From NCBI RefSeq assembly GCF_018332715.1, contig NZ_BOQP01000024.1, positions 62,001 through 126,000 of the forward strand: DNA of 64,000 bases, written 5' to 3'. Below are positions 23,795-34,500 of the stretch, piece after piece. Made by a program: the position numbers and the translations under genes. Position 1 is the stretch's first letter, and every line of letters begins with the position of its first letter. The notes under the pieces were generated by a model. The model was given only the letters and a program-made list of their open reading frames with translations. It was not told where the DNA came from and made no database searches. Source of the DNA: Winogradskya consettensis. Lineage in GTDB: Bacteria; Actinomycetota; Actinomycetes; Mycobacteriales; Micromonosporaceae.

Positions 23795-25081
23795 ATGACG
23801 TCTGCCACGCTCGCCGCGCGCACCCCGGTCACCCGGGACCGCTACGCGGACCTGCTCCGGGTCGCCTCCCTCGGAATCGTCATCTGCGGTCACTGGCTCA
23901 TGGCCGTCCCGGACGAGGACGGCGAGGGCATCACCAACGTTCTCGCCGTCGTGCCCGTGCTCCAGCCGCTGACCTGGCTGTTCCAGGTGATGCCACTCTT
24001 CTTCCTGGTCGGCGGGTTCGGTCATGCCCGGGCGCTCGGGTCGCTGGAGCGCCGCGGCGGCGGGTACGCCGACTTCGTGCGGGCACGCGTGAGCCGGTTG
24101 CTGCGTCCCGCGGCGGTCTTCCTGGCCGTGTGGGTGCTGCTGGCCGTGGCCGCGGGGCTGGCGGGGCAGGATCGGGGCATGGTGCGGCTCGGGCTGCGTA
24201 CGGTGGTGCAGCCGTTGTGGTTCCTGGGTGTCTATCTCGGACTCGTCGCGCTGGCGCCGGTGATGCTGCGGCTGCACCGGCGTTACGGTGTGGCTGTCCC
24301 GATCGCGATGCTCGCCGCGGCCGGTGTCGTGGACCTGCTGCGTTTCCACGGGCACTCCCAGCCGGCCGTACTCAACCTCCTCCTGGTCTGGGGCGGGGTG
24401 CACCAGCTGGGTTTCTTCTATGCGGACAGGACCCTGCAGCGGCACGGCCCGGCCCTGGCCGTCCTCGGCATGGGAACCGTGCTCCTCCTGACGACTTTCG
24501 GCCCGTATCCCGTATCCATGGTCGGACTCCCGGGAAGCCGGATGTCGAACATGTCCCCGCCTTCGACAGCGCTCGCCGCCCACTCGATATGGCTGATCGG
24601 CGTCGCCATGCTGCTCCGTGCGCCCGCGACGAGATGGCTGGAACGAGCCCGGGTCTGGCAGGCCGTCATCGCGGCGAACGGGCTGGCGATGACCGCCTTC
24701 CTCTGGCACCTGAGCGCGGTCTTCGTCCTCCTCACGATCCTCCCCACCGGCATCGGCGGCACGCCGGGAACACCGGCCTGGTGGCTCACCCGCCCGGTCT
24801 GGCTCGCGGCCGCAGCGGCCCTGACCTCGGCCTTCGTCCTCGTCTTCCGCCGCTTCGACACCACGATCCCGCGACCGGGCGGGTCGGCAGCACCCGCAGC
24901 GATCGGCGTCACGTTGTGCACTCTCGGCATCATCGGACTCTCGGCGGTCGGGCTGGGCGGGCTGCTGACCGGCCACAAGGCCGCACTGCTAGGCATCGAG
25001 GTCACCGCGCCGCTCACCCTGGCCATGATCGCTGTGGGGGCCGGGCTGGTCCGCGCGCGGATTGTCGTACCCCGGCGGTAG
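23795..25081 (+). CDS. Acyltransferase 3 family membrane protein
   Basis: The 428-residue protein has about ten membrane helices and matches the acyltransferase 3 (OafA/YrhL) family. The N-terminal RYADLLRVASLGIVICGHWL carries the conserved Arg and His of the family, and RARVSRLLRPAAVFLAVW is the typical second block. These enzymes move acyl groups onto extracytoplasmic sugars, antibiotics or cell-wall polymers. No polysaccharide genes surround it, so the acceptor is unknown. A second family member lies at 44184-45503. The ATG follows an AGGG at loose spacing. Confidence 0.85.
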   Translation: MTSATLAARTPVTRDRYADLLRVASLGIVICGHWLMAVPDEDGEGITNVLAVVPVLQPLTWLFQVMPLFFLVGGFGHARALGSLERRGGGYADFVRARVSRLLRPAAVFLAVWVLLAVAAGLAGQDRGMVRLGLRTVVQPLWFLGVYLGLVALAPVMLRLHRRYGVAVPIAMLAAAGVVDLLRFHGHSQPAVLNLLLVWGGVHQLGFFYADRTLQRHGPALAVLGMGTVLLLTTFGPYPVSMVGLPGSRMSNMSPPSTALAAHSIWLIGVAMLLRAPATRWLERARVWQAVIAANGLAMTAFLWHLSAVFVLLTILPTGIGGTPGTPAWWLTRPVWLAAAAALTSAFVLVFRRFDTTIPRPGGSAAPAAIGVTLCTLGIIGLSAVGLGGLLTGHKAALLGIEVTAPLTLAMIAVGAGLVRARIVVPRR

Positions 25082-25090
25082 CGTTCCGGT

Positions 25091-26014
25091 ATGTCAGTCG
25101 AGCTTTTGGAGGGTGCGCCGGTCGCGCTGGGCGGCCCACGAGGCATGAGCGTTGTCCGTACGCTCCCCAGCAGGCACAGACGCATGGTCGGCGCCTGGTG
25201 CTTCCTCGACGCGTACGGTCCGCACGACCTCGCCGGGTCACCGGGCATGCGCGTCGGCCCCCACCCGCACATCGGCCTGCAGACGGTGACGTGGCTGCTC
25301 AGCGGCGAGGTGCTGCACCGCGACAGCCTCGGCAACCGCCAGGAGATCCGCCCCGGCCAGCTCAACATCATGACGGCGGGCAGCGGCATCTCGCACTCCG
25401 AGGAGACCCCGGCTGAGCACGGCCCGGTGCTCCAGGGCGTACAACTCTGGGTCGCCCTGCCCGACCCCGACCGTCACATGCCCCCGGCCTTCGCCCACCA
25501 CGCAGATCTCCCCGTCATCCGCGAAGGTGGCCTGACCGCCACGGTCCTGATGGGAACTCTCGCCGGCGCGACCTCCCCGGCCCGCTGCCACACCCCGCTG
25601 ATGGCCGCGGAAATCACCCTCACCGCCGGCACCACCACCTCGATCCCCGTCAACCCCACCTTCGAGTACGCCATCCTGACGCTCGACGGCGAGACCACCA
25701 CCGCCGGCACCGCGCTCAAACCGGGCCCGCTGCTCTACGTCGGAGCAGGCCATTCAACGCTGGACCTGAGCGCGGGCCCGCCGACGCGGGTGCTCCTGCT
25801 CGGCGGGGAACCGTTCGAGGAAAAGCTCGTCATGTGGTGGAACTTCGTCGCCAGAACATCCGAGGAGGTCGTGGCCGCCCGCGAGGCCTGGAACGCCGCC
25901 GAGCACAACGCCGGGGCGGGACCGTTCGGCGAGGTCCTGGGGTACGACGGGCCGCGCATCCCGGCGCCGCCCATGCCGATCACGACGCTGGTTGCCCGGG
26001 GGCGGGTGCGGTGA
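25091..26014 (+). CDS. Pirin family protein
   Basis: The 307-residue protein consists of two cupin barrels. The metal-binding set is visible: GPHPHIGLQTVTWL gives two His, and GSGISHSEETP gives the third His and the Glu. HRRMVGAWCFLDAYGP and LQLWVALPDPDRHMPP-like text (actually LQGVQLWVALPDPDRHM) are also family hallmarks. Bacterial pirins include quercetin dioxygenases and stress-linked regulators of central metabolism, so the role here is open. It starts nine bases after the acyltransferase stop and may share its transcript. Confidence 0.9.
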   Translation: MSVELLEGAPVALGGPRGMSVVRTLPSRHRRMVGAWCFLDAYGPHDLAGSPGMRVGPHPHIGLQTVTWLLSGEVLHRDSLGNRQEIRPGQLNIMTAGSGISHSEETPAEHGPVLQGVQLWVALPDPDRHMPPAFAHHADLPVIREGGLTATVLMGTLAGATSPARCHTPLMAAEITLTAGTTTSIPVNPTFEYAILTLDGETTTAGTALKPGPLLYVGAGHSTLDLSAGPPTRVLLLGGEPFEEKLVMWWNFVARTSEEVVAAREAWNAAEHNAGAGPFGEVLGYDGPRIPAPPMPITTLVARGRVR

Positions 26015-26184
26015 GCTCGCGGTGCGCGGATTGGGTTGACGCGGGGAGCTGAGCAGCGCATCGTCGATAAGAGACGGCTCCGAACGGGCGGGCGGTGGGC
26101 ACGGCTCGGAGGTTGGGCACGGCTCGGCCTGGTGCGGCTATGCGTTCGGGCTTGGCCCGGACGTTGGGATTGGCCGGGGTGTTC

Positions 26185-26260
26185 GGCTTGGCCCGCGCTG
26201 GGCTTGGCCCGGCGCTGGGCTTGGCCCGGCGCTGGGCTTGGCCGGCGCTGGGCTTGGCAT
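26185..26260. repeat. 17-base tandem repeat, about 4.5 copies
   Basis: Units of GGGCTTGGCCCGGCGCT follow each other at 26185, 26200, 26217, 26234 and 26250 with small changes in length. The repeat fills most of the 305-base gap between the pirin gene and the next small gene. I see no gene in that gap. Confidence 0.85.
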
Positions 26261-26319
26261 TCGGGCGGGGCTCGGAGCTGGGTCGGACTTGGGATTCGCG
26301 CGGGCTGAAGGAGCGCGGC

Positions 26320-26757
26320 GTGAGCATGGTTGACGTTGGGAAACTGGCACTCATCACTGCGGCGCCCACGCTGATCGGGGCGACTGTCGTCTACGCGCCC
26401 AAAGTCTTTGCGGTGTTGAGCCGGGTGTGGGCCGAGAAGGCACCCCAGCAACCACAACCAATCGGGCCGCCGATCGAACGACTGGCCACCGACCTGCGGC
26501 GACTGTTGCGCCTCCACGACGACTTGACCCGCTCGGCACACATGGCCATGTGCGCCCACCGGCTCTGGTCCGTCGAAGCAGCAATCGCAGTCCGCGCAAC
26601 CGAAGCAGCCCGCGCCCTGGGCGTAGCCCACCAGGAACCCCCACCACCTGGCAACCTCACCCGCGCCGAACTGATCGCCCTCCTGCACTCCCTCGCCGAC
26701 GCGGGCATGGTGCTGCCCAGTTCATTAGGACACTTCACCCAACACGGACGCCTCTGA
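26320..26757 (+). CDS. Small membrane protein, hypothetical
   Basis: The 145-residue protein starts at GTG 26320 with AAGGAG at six-base spacing; an ATG six bases later is the alternative. One membrane helix (GKLALITAAPTLIGATVVYA) lies at the N-terminus. A cytoplasmic helical part follows, with IERLATDLRRLLRLHDDL, HMAMCAHRLWSVEAAIAVRATEAA-type sequence and a Pro-rich turn. I do not recognise a family. It stands alone between repeat-rich gaps. Good start signals and sustained codon bias make it probably real. Confidence 0.6.
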   Translation: MSMVDVGKLALITAAPTLIGATVVYAPKVFAVLSRVWAEKAPQQPQPIGPPIERLATDLRRLLRLHDDLTRSAHMAMCAHRLWSVEAAIAVRATEAARALGVAHQEPPPPGNLTRAELIALLHSLADAGMVLPSSLGHFTQHGRL

Positions 26758-27070
26758 CCCTGACCACCCTGCGACGGCCAGCCGGCAGACGATTGCTCGG
26801 GTGGCCGAGCAGACAGATACGGCCGGGCCAAAACGGGCGGCCGGGTGGCCGGGCCGGTGCCGGGTCGCCGGGTCGCCAGGTCGTTGGGGTTGCTGGGGTT
26901 GCTGGGGTTGCTGGACGGATGGCCAGGCGCCGGGCGGATGGCCAGGGCTCGGGTCGCTGGGTGTGGCCCGGCTATGACAGGCGGTCGGGCAAACGGCTGG
27001 CCAGGTGCCGGGTCGCCGAGTGTGGCCGGGCAGAAACGGGCGGTCGGACAGACGATTGATCGGTCCGGGG

Positions 27071-27110
27071 TCGACGGGTCGACGGGTCGACGGGTCGACG
27101 GGTCGACGGC
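27071..27110. repeat. 8-base tandem repeat, five copies
   Basis: The unit TCGACGGG is repeated five times without interruption; only the last base of the final copy differs. The unit includes a SalI-like GTCGAC palindrome across each junction. It sits 30 bases before a perfect hairpin. Confidence 0.9.
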
Positions 27111-27139
27111 AAACCTTCCTCGGGCGGGCTGGGAGGGGC

Positions 27140-27171
27140 GAAACGGCGGCGGGTGCACCCGCCGCCGTTTC
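27140..27171. terminator. Perfect 32-base palindrome, probable terminator
   Basis: The sequence from 27140 to 27171 is a perfect inverted repeat: GAAACGGCGGCGGGTG on the left and its exact complement on the right. In RNA it would fold to a very stable hairpin beginning with A-U pairs and ending near TTTC, which fits a bidirectional terminator. The nearest upstream gene ends at 26757. Confidence 0.55.
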
Positions 27172-27547
27172 TCATTCCCCGGCGGCGCAGAACGGGGGGC
27201 TGTTTGCGCCTGCCGGAGAGGTCTTGGGTATCGCCTGTGCGACCAGTCGGTCTTGCCGCGAGGCGGCATCAAGATGCGGTCTCTCCGAGCTGGAGTCGAT
27301 CGACGAAGCGCTGAGCCAGCTTCTCGACCACCGGCTTGACGCTTAAGCGCTCGGCTTACCCCCTCGCCCACTGGCCTGTCGCTGGAACGCTGGCCCACTA
27401 CTCAACCGCCGGCCTTGTCGTCAACCACCGTGCTGGCGCCCTACCGCTGGGTTGGCGCCCAACCGCTGCCCAACCGCTGCGCTGCCGCCCTGCCACTGAG
27501 CTGGCGCCCTGCCACTGAGCCACCACCCTGTTACTGAGCCGGCTCTC

Positions 27548-27664
27548 AACCGTTGAGCCAGTCACTCGGGCGCAGGGCCGGTGCTTAACCGCTGAGCCAG
27601 CCACCCAGACGCAGGGCCGGCGCTCAATCGCTGAGCCAGTCACTCAGACGCTGGGCCTGGTTAC
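27548..27664. repeat. 39-base tandem repeat, three copies
   Basis: Three contiguous units start at 27548, 27587 and 27626. Each begins AACCGCTGAGCCAG or a variant and ends near GCAGGGCCGGCGCT. The unit is 13 codons long, so an open frame persists on the minus strand, but no gene start supports translation. Units are adjacent without spacers, so it is not a CRISPR array. Confidence 0.85.
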
Positions 27665-27778
27665 CGGGGCAGTGGGGTCCGCTGAGAGCGTGTCGGCAGG
27701 CAAAGCGCCCGCCAGCCGAAAGCGGCCACCCTGCCCAGGAGCCTCCGGCGGAGAGCGGATATCAGAGCGAGGTCCGAA

Positions 27779-27901
27779 TCAGCGGTTGCGGGTGGTGCGG
27801 GCCAGGTTCGGGGCGTTGAGGGTGGAGAGGGTCCAGGAGTCCAGGCGGCGCAGGGTTGACCTGAGTGCGGCGTGGACAGAGCTGGGGGTCATAGGGGACA
27901 T
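27779..27901 (-). CDS. Small basic protein, 40 residues, hypothetical
   Basis: An ATG at 27901 follows AAAGGAG at six-base spacing, one of the best ribosome sites in the window. The frame ends in TGA at 27779. The peptide (MSPMTPSSVHAALRSTLRRL, then DSWTLSTLNAPNLARTTRNR) is basic with a possible amphipathic helix. I recognise no family. It lies beside the repeat region, and its promoter would be in the 300 bases to its right. Comparison with relatives would decide whether it is conserved. Confidence 0.4.
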   Translation of the reverse strand: MSPMTPSSVHAALRSTLRRLDSWTLSTLNAPNLARTTRNR

Positions 27902-28210
27902 ATTGCGCTCCTTTCGGTAGGTGTCGTGTTTCTGTCACTTGGTGGATCTAGGCGCGGCAGGGTCGCGCGGGGCTGAGCTGGGGCCTTACGGAGCGGGGAC
28001 TGCGGGGCGGTGTGGGGCGTCTCAGCAACCGTGACATCCCGGGGCACCATGATCCGTGGGGGCGCGACGTGTCTCTCGACACGGTCACCGTACGTGTCCG
28101 TAGCATTGGCGGGCGTATTGGCGTACCTGTGAGATTTGAGGGGTGGGGTTAAGAATGGCTTAAATTATTGGGGGATCCATGGAGCGGAAACATTAGGGAG
28201 CGTTCATGGA
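27902..28210. other. Gene-free divergent upstream region
   Basis: About 300 bases lie between the leftward small ORF and rightward coding sequence. The stretch 28130-28200 is noticeably richer in A+T than its surroundings (GGTTAAGAATGGCTTAAATT), as expected for a promoter. I find no clear -35/-10 pair with standard spacing. Confidence 0.4.
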
Positions 28211-28426
28211 ATGGCTGCACGGCTCGGACTCCCCCGTCACTCTCCGTGGATTGTGCTTGATCCGCAGGTCGCTGCGCCGCAGGAAATGAACCGCTGGGCT
28301 TCCGCGTCCGTACTGTGCGTCGACGGACCATGCCCGGCGGGCTGTGATGCCGGGGGCGGCCCGGGTCCTCGGGGGTGGGTGACGTGGCTCCGCGGGTGGT
28401 GGCGCCGTACGCAAATCCATGGTTAA
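28211..28426 (+). CDS. Possible small protein, 71 residues, weakly supported
   Basis: A frame from ATG 28211 to TAA 28424-28426 encodes a Trp- and Gly-rich peptide ending GWVTWLRGWWRRTQIHG, with four cysteines. GGGAG lies ten bases upstream, but an alternative ATG at 28206 in another frame sits at better spacing and gives only 27 residues. Third-position G+C bias is moderate, weaker than in nearby sure genes. No family is recognised. It precedes the giant gene by 134 bases and could be a leader or nothing. Confidence 0.22.
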   Translation: MAARLGLPRHSPWIVLDPQVAAPQEMNRWASASVLCVDGPCPAGCDAGGGPGPRGWVTWLRGWWRRTQIHG

Positions 28427-28560
28427 CCTTCCAAGCCTGCTGCGCGGAGGGGATTCCGGACGCGCGGGCGGGCGGGCGTGGCAGCGAGGACGGGGGCACG
28501 GATGCGGCAGCGGGACGGCTCGGCGTGTCCGGCATCGTGTCCTCGTGACGGGGCGGCCCG

Positions 28561-31500
28561 ATGAGCTACGAGGACGACGAATACTGGGAAGACGAGTACG
28601 ACGACGACAAGAAGCGCGCCGTACCGTTCCCTGACGCGACCGCTACGGCGCGTGATCCGTACGCGGACGCTGCTGTTCTTTCCCGATGGGGACCCGACAC
28701 CCGCCGGCCGGCGCAGAATCGCAAACCCTCGGCCCGGACCCAATACCTCGCGGAAGACGATTTCGACGCTTCCCCCCGCATTTCCCGTACGCCCGGAGCG
28801 CCGTCCTCGCGCGCGCAAGCGACCCCGCAGCCGCGCATGCCCGCGCCACCCCAGCCACGCACAGCGTCGGCCCCGGCGGCCCGCACTCCCGTAACGCCCC
28901 CGCCGCGCACGTCGGCGGCGCCTCCACCCAGGACGCCCGTGTCGTCCCCGCCCAGGACACCGGTCTCGGCCGCGCCCCGCATGCCCGACGAGTCGGACCA
29001 GACCGTCGACGAGCTGGCCGAGCGCAGGCAGCGCAGGCAGAACGGCCACCCCCGCTCAGCGGGCCGCGACGAGCAGATCAAGCAGGCCTTCGACGGCGAC
29101 CGCCCCAGCTGGCTGGACGACCCCGGCTTCGAAGCAGCCGACCTCGACGCCGCCCCGATCGAGTTCGGCCCCGACGGCGTCCAGAACCGAGCCCTCGACT
29201 TCGACGAACTCGAGTACGACGACCGCGAATTCGACGCCGACGACTGGGAAGCCCAGCGCAAGTACACGTCGGTCCAGCGCGCCCGCCGCATCGAGACCTC
29301 GTCCTTCTGGGACGGCGACCCCGCCGACGAAGAGGAAGAACGCCCCCGCCGCAACCGCCGCAAGCCGGACCCCGAGCCCCCGGCCGTTGCCGGTCGCGCG
29401 AAGGTCACACCGGCGCGCCCCTCCGATCGCCCCGAGACCCGTCCGGCCAGCCGCCCTTCCGAGCGCCCCGACGTCCGTCCGGGCGCCCAGCCCACGGACC
29501 GTCCCGACATGCGCCCCGGCGTCCGCCCCGCGGATCGGCCCGCCGCCCGCACAACCGAGCAGCCCGATCTGCGTCCCGGCGTCCGCCCCGCGGATCGGCC
29601 TGCCACCCGTTCTTCCGACCAGCCCGACGTGCGTCCCGGCGCCCGGCCCGCTGCCCGTCCTTCCGAGCAGCCCGACGTACGTCCGGGCGCCCGGCCCGCG
29701 GATCGCCCTGCTGCCCGTCCTTCCGAGCAGCCCGATACGCGTCCCGGCGCTCGCCCCGCGGACCGTCCAGCCGCCCGGGTGGCGGACGGCGCTGTGGCAC
29801 GTCCGGCCGACCGCGCCTCCGGCTGGCCCGTGGACCGGCCGTCGGACCGTCCCGCCGAATGGCTCGGGGACCAGCCCGCGGAACGTACGTCCGGCTGGCC
29901 TGCGGAGCAGACTTCCGACTGGGCAGCCGAGCGTCAGACGGACTGGTCCGCGAACCGTCCCTCCGACCGGCCCGAAGTGCCATCGGTACGGCGCGAGGTT
30001 GTGCCGCCGACGCCTCCCCCGGCTCCGATTTCGGCTCAAGCCCCGGCCCCGGCTCCGGCTCCGAAATCACCCGGCCAGGACAAGGCGCCGAAGGAAAAGA
30101 AGCCCTCCCGCCTGCGCTTCCGCAAGAAGGAAGACCGCGAGACCGCCGCACAGAAGCAAGCCGCGGAGGAGCAGCGCCGCAACGCCGAGAACCCAGCCGC
30201 ACTCCGCGACGAACCGGGCAGCCGCACGCCGTTCCGCCGCCCGTTCGCTGCACCGCCCGAGCCCCAGGCCTACGAAGCTCAACCCTCTTACGAAGCCCCG
30301 CAGTCCTACGAGTCCCCGCTCCCCCACGACGGCCAGCCCTCCCATGCCGGTCAACTCTCCTACGACGGCCAGCCTTACGACGGTCGGCAGCCCTACGAGG
30401 GCGCCCAGCCCTACGAGGACGCCCAGCCCTACGACGCGGGTCAGCCTTACGACGCGGGTCAGACCTATGACGCAGGCCAGACCTACGGCGCAGGCCAGAC
30501 CTACGACGCGGGCCAGACGTACGACGCGGGCCAGACGTACGACGCGGGCCAGGCCTACGACGCGGGCCAGGCATTTGACGCAGGGCAGGCCTATGCCCCG
30601 AGCCAGGCATACGGCGCGGGTCAGACCTATGACGCAGGCCAGACCTACGACGAGGGCCGGGCCCACGACGAGGGTCAAGGTTACGAAGAGGGGCAGAGCG
30701 CCGAAAGCCAACCCTTCCAGGGCCGGCCCGCAGCATTCCAGCAGCCCGCATTTGATCAGGGAAACGAGTGGCAGCCCGCCGCATTCCACCCCGACAAGTA
30801 CGACTCGGCCGCCCCCCTCGACACCACCGACCCCGCAGCATCCAACCGCGACAACCGCCAACGGTCCGCCGACCCCGCAGCGTTCCTGCGTGGCGACGAG
30901 CAGCGCCCGGCCGCGTTCGATCGAAACGACGAGCGCCGGCCCACCCCGTTCGAGCGGGACAAGGACCGCCGGCCGGCGCCGTTCGGGCAGGACAAGGACC
31001 GCCGGCCCGCCGAGTTCGGGCAGGACGACGAGCGCCAGTCCGCCACGTACCGGTCCGACTTGTACGATCCTGCCGGCGCTGAGTCGCGTACCGACAGCTG
31101 GGAGGATGACCACGCTCCTTACCGGCCGCAGGCTGATTCACCTGCGGCTGCGGCGACCACGCAGCAGGGCGAGCGGGCCGGCCAGCAGGAGCAGCAGGAC
31201 GACAGCCCGCGCATTCTCAGCCGGGCGACCCCGCCTGTCGCGCCCAAGGTCATCAAGAAGGCGGCACCGCCGGCGACCCCACGCGTCATCAAGGCGGACC
31301 CGCCGACCATGCCCCGGGTGGTCGCCGCACCGCCGACAGCCACCCCGTCCCGCCCGGCAACCCCCGACCAGGCCGATCACTCCCGGCCGATCTCTCCCGC
31401 AGCCTCCACCAATGCCACGGGTACGCAGGACAGCCCGGCCGCCTACGACAACAGCACCCCGCCGTCCCGCCCGTCCCGAGTCGGCTACATCACCTCGGAC

Positions 31501-34500
31501 GGCCCGATCATCCCCCCGGGCCACGACCACGCCCAGCGCCCCGGCCGCGGCACAGCCCAGGTCCCCCAGCCCCCCGCCGACCGCCCGGCACCGCCCCAGC
31601 CGGCCCCCGGAAGTCACGCCCCCGACGCCCCGGTCAGCCCCGCAGCCGAAACCCCGGTCAGCCCCGCCACAGGCACCGTCCGCAACCGCCCGGCCACCGA
31701 CCCCGGCCGCCACGGCATCCCGGCGCAGAACCAGTCCACCCAGTCCGGCTACGCGAACGCTCCCACCCCCGAGCCGTTCCGGGCACCGATCTCCGCGGCC
31801 GCCGCCTACGCACCCACAGATGACCTCCGTCAGCCCGAGCGTGACTTCCGTCAGGCAGACCACTTCGGGCAGCCCGGCCAGCACGAACAGCCCGACCAGT
31901 ACACGCAGCAGCCCGATCAATATGGGCAGGAGCCCGACCAGCTCCGCCGGACCCCGCCGTCCGGACAGCCGGCGCCACCGGTCTCGCCCGCGCCGTCGGG
32001 CCCGTCGGCCGGGACACCGCCGATCCTGCCCACCCCCGCGCCGCAATCCAACGCAGCGCCGCACTCCGGCGCCGCGCCGCAGCCCATGCCGCCGTCGACT
32101 CCCACGCCGATTCGCCGTCCCGCTGCCGCTGCACCCCCGCAACGCCCCACGGATCAGCGCCCGCAGTACGACGTACCCCAGACTCCGGCCGCCTTCACCC
32201 CCTGGGCCGATCAGGAAACCTCCCCCCAGCGGGGCCAACTCCCCCAGCACCAGCACGGCCAGGGCCAGCACGACCCGGGCCCCCAGGAAGGCACCACCTC
32301 CGAACGCCCGATCGTCGGCGGCCCCCGCACGGCGATGATCCTCTCTACGGGCGAACCGTCCGCCGTACCGCGCTCGCAGCGCCCGCCGTCCCGCATCGCC
32401 CCCGTCAGCGGCGCACCCGGCTCCCACCGCCCCGTCAGCAGCACCCCCGGATTCCCGCCCGTCAGCAGCACCCCCGGCTTCCCGCCCGTCAGCAGCACCC
32501 CCGGTGTCACGCCTGCCAGTAGCGCACCCAACTTCCCGCCGACCAGTAGCGCACCCGGATTCCCGCCGGTCAGCGGTGCGCCGGGCGCGGATCGTCCGGC
32601 CAGCGGTGGAGCACCGGACTACCCGGTCAGCGGTGGCCCGGTCAACGGTGGCCCGGTCAGCGGTGGCCCGATCACGGACCGTTCCATGGGCGAGGTGCCC
32701 ATCGCCGGGCGTACGCCGGGCGCCGGCCAGACCCCGAGGGGCACCCAGGCCGGCGAAGGCCCGACCGTCGCGATGGCCCGGGCGAGTGTCGTCCCGGTGC
32801 CGGCACCCCCGCGGCCGCAGGACGACGCCGCCCGCCAGGCCGAAGTTTCACGCCAGGCCGAGGCTTCACGCCAGGCCGAGGCCTCCCGCCAGGCCGAGGC
32901 CTCCCGCCAGGCCGAGACGACGCGGCAGGCGGAAGCATCGCGGCAGGCGACGGGGGCAGCGCGCCAGGCCGAAGCGACACGCCAGGCCGAAGCCGCCCGT
33001 CAAGCCGAAGAAGCCGCCCGCCAGGCAGCCGCGGCACGCCGGGCAGCAGCCGAACGGCAGGCCGAAGCAGCACGCCAGGCCGAGGTGGCCCGGCAGGCGG
33101 AAGAGGCGGCACGCCAGGCCGAAGCCGAAGCGACCCGTCGCGCGGCCGAAGCGCAGGAGGCCGCCCGCCAAGCCGAAGCGGTACGCCAGGCGGAGGAGGC
33201 AGTGCAACGGGCCGAACACGCCCGGCACGCCGAGGAGACCGCGCGTCACGCCGCCGAAGCCGCCTACCGCGCACAGGTCGATCGCGAAGCGGAAGCAGCC
33301 CGCCAGGCCGAAGCCGAACGCCAAGCAGCCACCCGCCTTGCCGAAGCCGCCCGCCACGCCGAAGAAGCCGCCCGCCACGCCGACGCGGCACGCAAAGCCG
33401 AAGAAGCCGCCCGCCAGGCCGAAGCCACCCGCCAGGCCGAGCAGGCCGCCCGCCAGGCCGAGGCCACCCGCCAGGCCGAGCAGGCCGCCCGCCAGGCCGA
33501 AGCAGAACGCCAGGCCGAAGTCGCACGCCAAGCCGAAGCAGAACGCCAGGCCGAAGTCGCACGCCAAGCCGCGCGTCATGCCGAAGCAGAACGCCAAGCT
33601 GAAGCCGCACGCCAGGCCGAGACAGAACGCCAAGCCGAAGTCGCACGCCAAGCCGCGCGTCAAGCCGACCATGCACGCCAGGCCGAACAAGCACGCCAAG
33701 CCGACCAAGCACGCCAAGCAGAAGACGCACGCCGGGCAGAAGCAACGCGGCAGGCGGAGCTGGCCCGCGAGGCGGAATCCGCGCAGCAAGCCGAGGCAGC
33801 ACGGCAAGCAGCAGCCCGCCAGGCGCAAGAAGCCCGGCAAGCGGAACAGGCCCGCCGAGCCGAAGAAGCCGCGCGCCAGGCCCAGGTAGCACAGCAGGCG
33901 GAAGCGGCTGCGCGGGCTGAAGCACGGCGGGCTGAGTCCGCTCGTCAGGCGGCGGCGAACAGGGAGATGCAGCGCAACGGTGCGCTGCCGTCGAGTTCGC
34001 TGCCGGTTTCGGCTGTTCCTCAGCAGGAGCGTCCGGGGCCGAATCCCGCGGCTAATGCGCTGCCTATCGGGCGGTTGCTGACGTCCGGGCCGACTGCGCC
34101 GCCGAAGTACGCGGATTCCGAGCTTGGGCCTACCTGGTTCGGGCCCAAGAATCAGAACAGCAACGACACAAACACCAACCCGGAGGGTACGCCGCCCGCG
34201 AACCGGCCCGCCCCGGCAAGCGAGCCGTCCGCCCCCGCCGCCGACCGGGCAGTCGACCAAGCCACCACAGCAGCCGACCGCGCAGATGACCAAGCCACCA
34301 CAGCAGCTGATCGGACGGTTGAGCCGGCCGACCCCGTATCTGAGCGGGCAAGTGAGCCGGCAGCTGACCGGGTAGCCGAGCCTGCCGCCCCGTCAGCTGA
34401 CCGGGCGACTGACCCGGCTACCCCAGCAAGTCTGGCTCAGGCGGATCTGCCACCGGCTGCAAATAACCAGGTCGAGGAAAACCCGAAAGCCCCAGAACCG

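Larger units (their letters stand above)
26758..27778. other. Minisatellite-rich gene-free region
   Basis: Over 1 kb contains no gene I can support. It holds many short direct repeats: GGGGTTGCT three times at 26886-26912, TCGACGGG-type units five times at 27071-27110, a 39-base repeat at 27548-27664 and looser copies of motifs such as GGTGCCGGGTCGCC. Long open frames on both strands here are the by-product of G+C richness. One perfect palindrome (27140-27171) may end transcription from the gene at 26320. Confidence 0.7.

Noticed and set aside
23756..24976. 406-codon minus-strand frame opposite the acyltransferase
   Set aside because: It is Asp/Arg/Gln-rich without a fold signature; the opposite frame encodes clear membrane helices.
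26391..27398. 335-codon open frame on the minus strand across the repeat region
   Set aside because: Composition is Arg/Pro/Ser-rich noise driven by G+C content, it runs through tandem repeats and a perfect hairpin, overlaps a better-supported gene on the other strand and has no ribosome site.
27548..27664. Possible CRISPR array
   Set aside because: The 39-base units are directly adjacent with no unique spacers, and no cas gene is present.
28566..29606. Ser/Gly/Arg-rich minus-strand frame opposite the giant gene start
   Set aside because: It is produced by the complementary strand of Arg/Pro repeats and has no start signal or domain.
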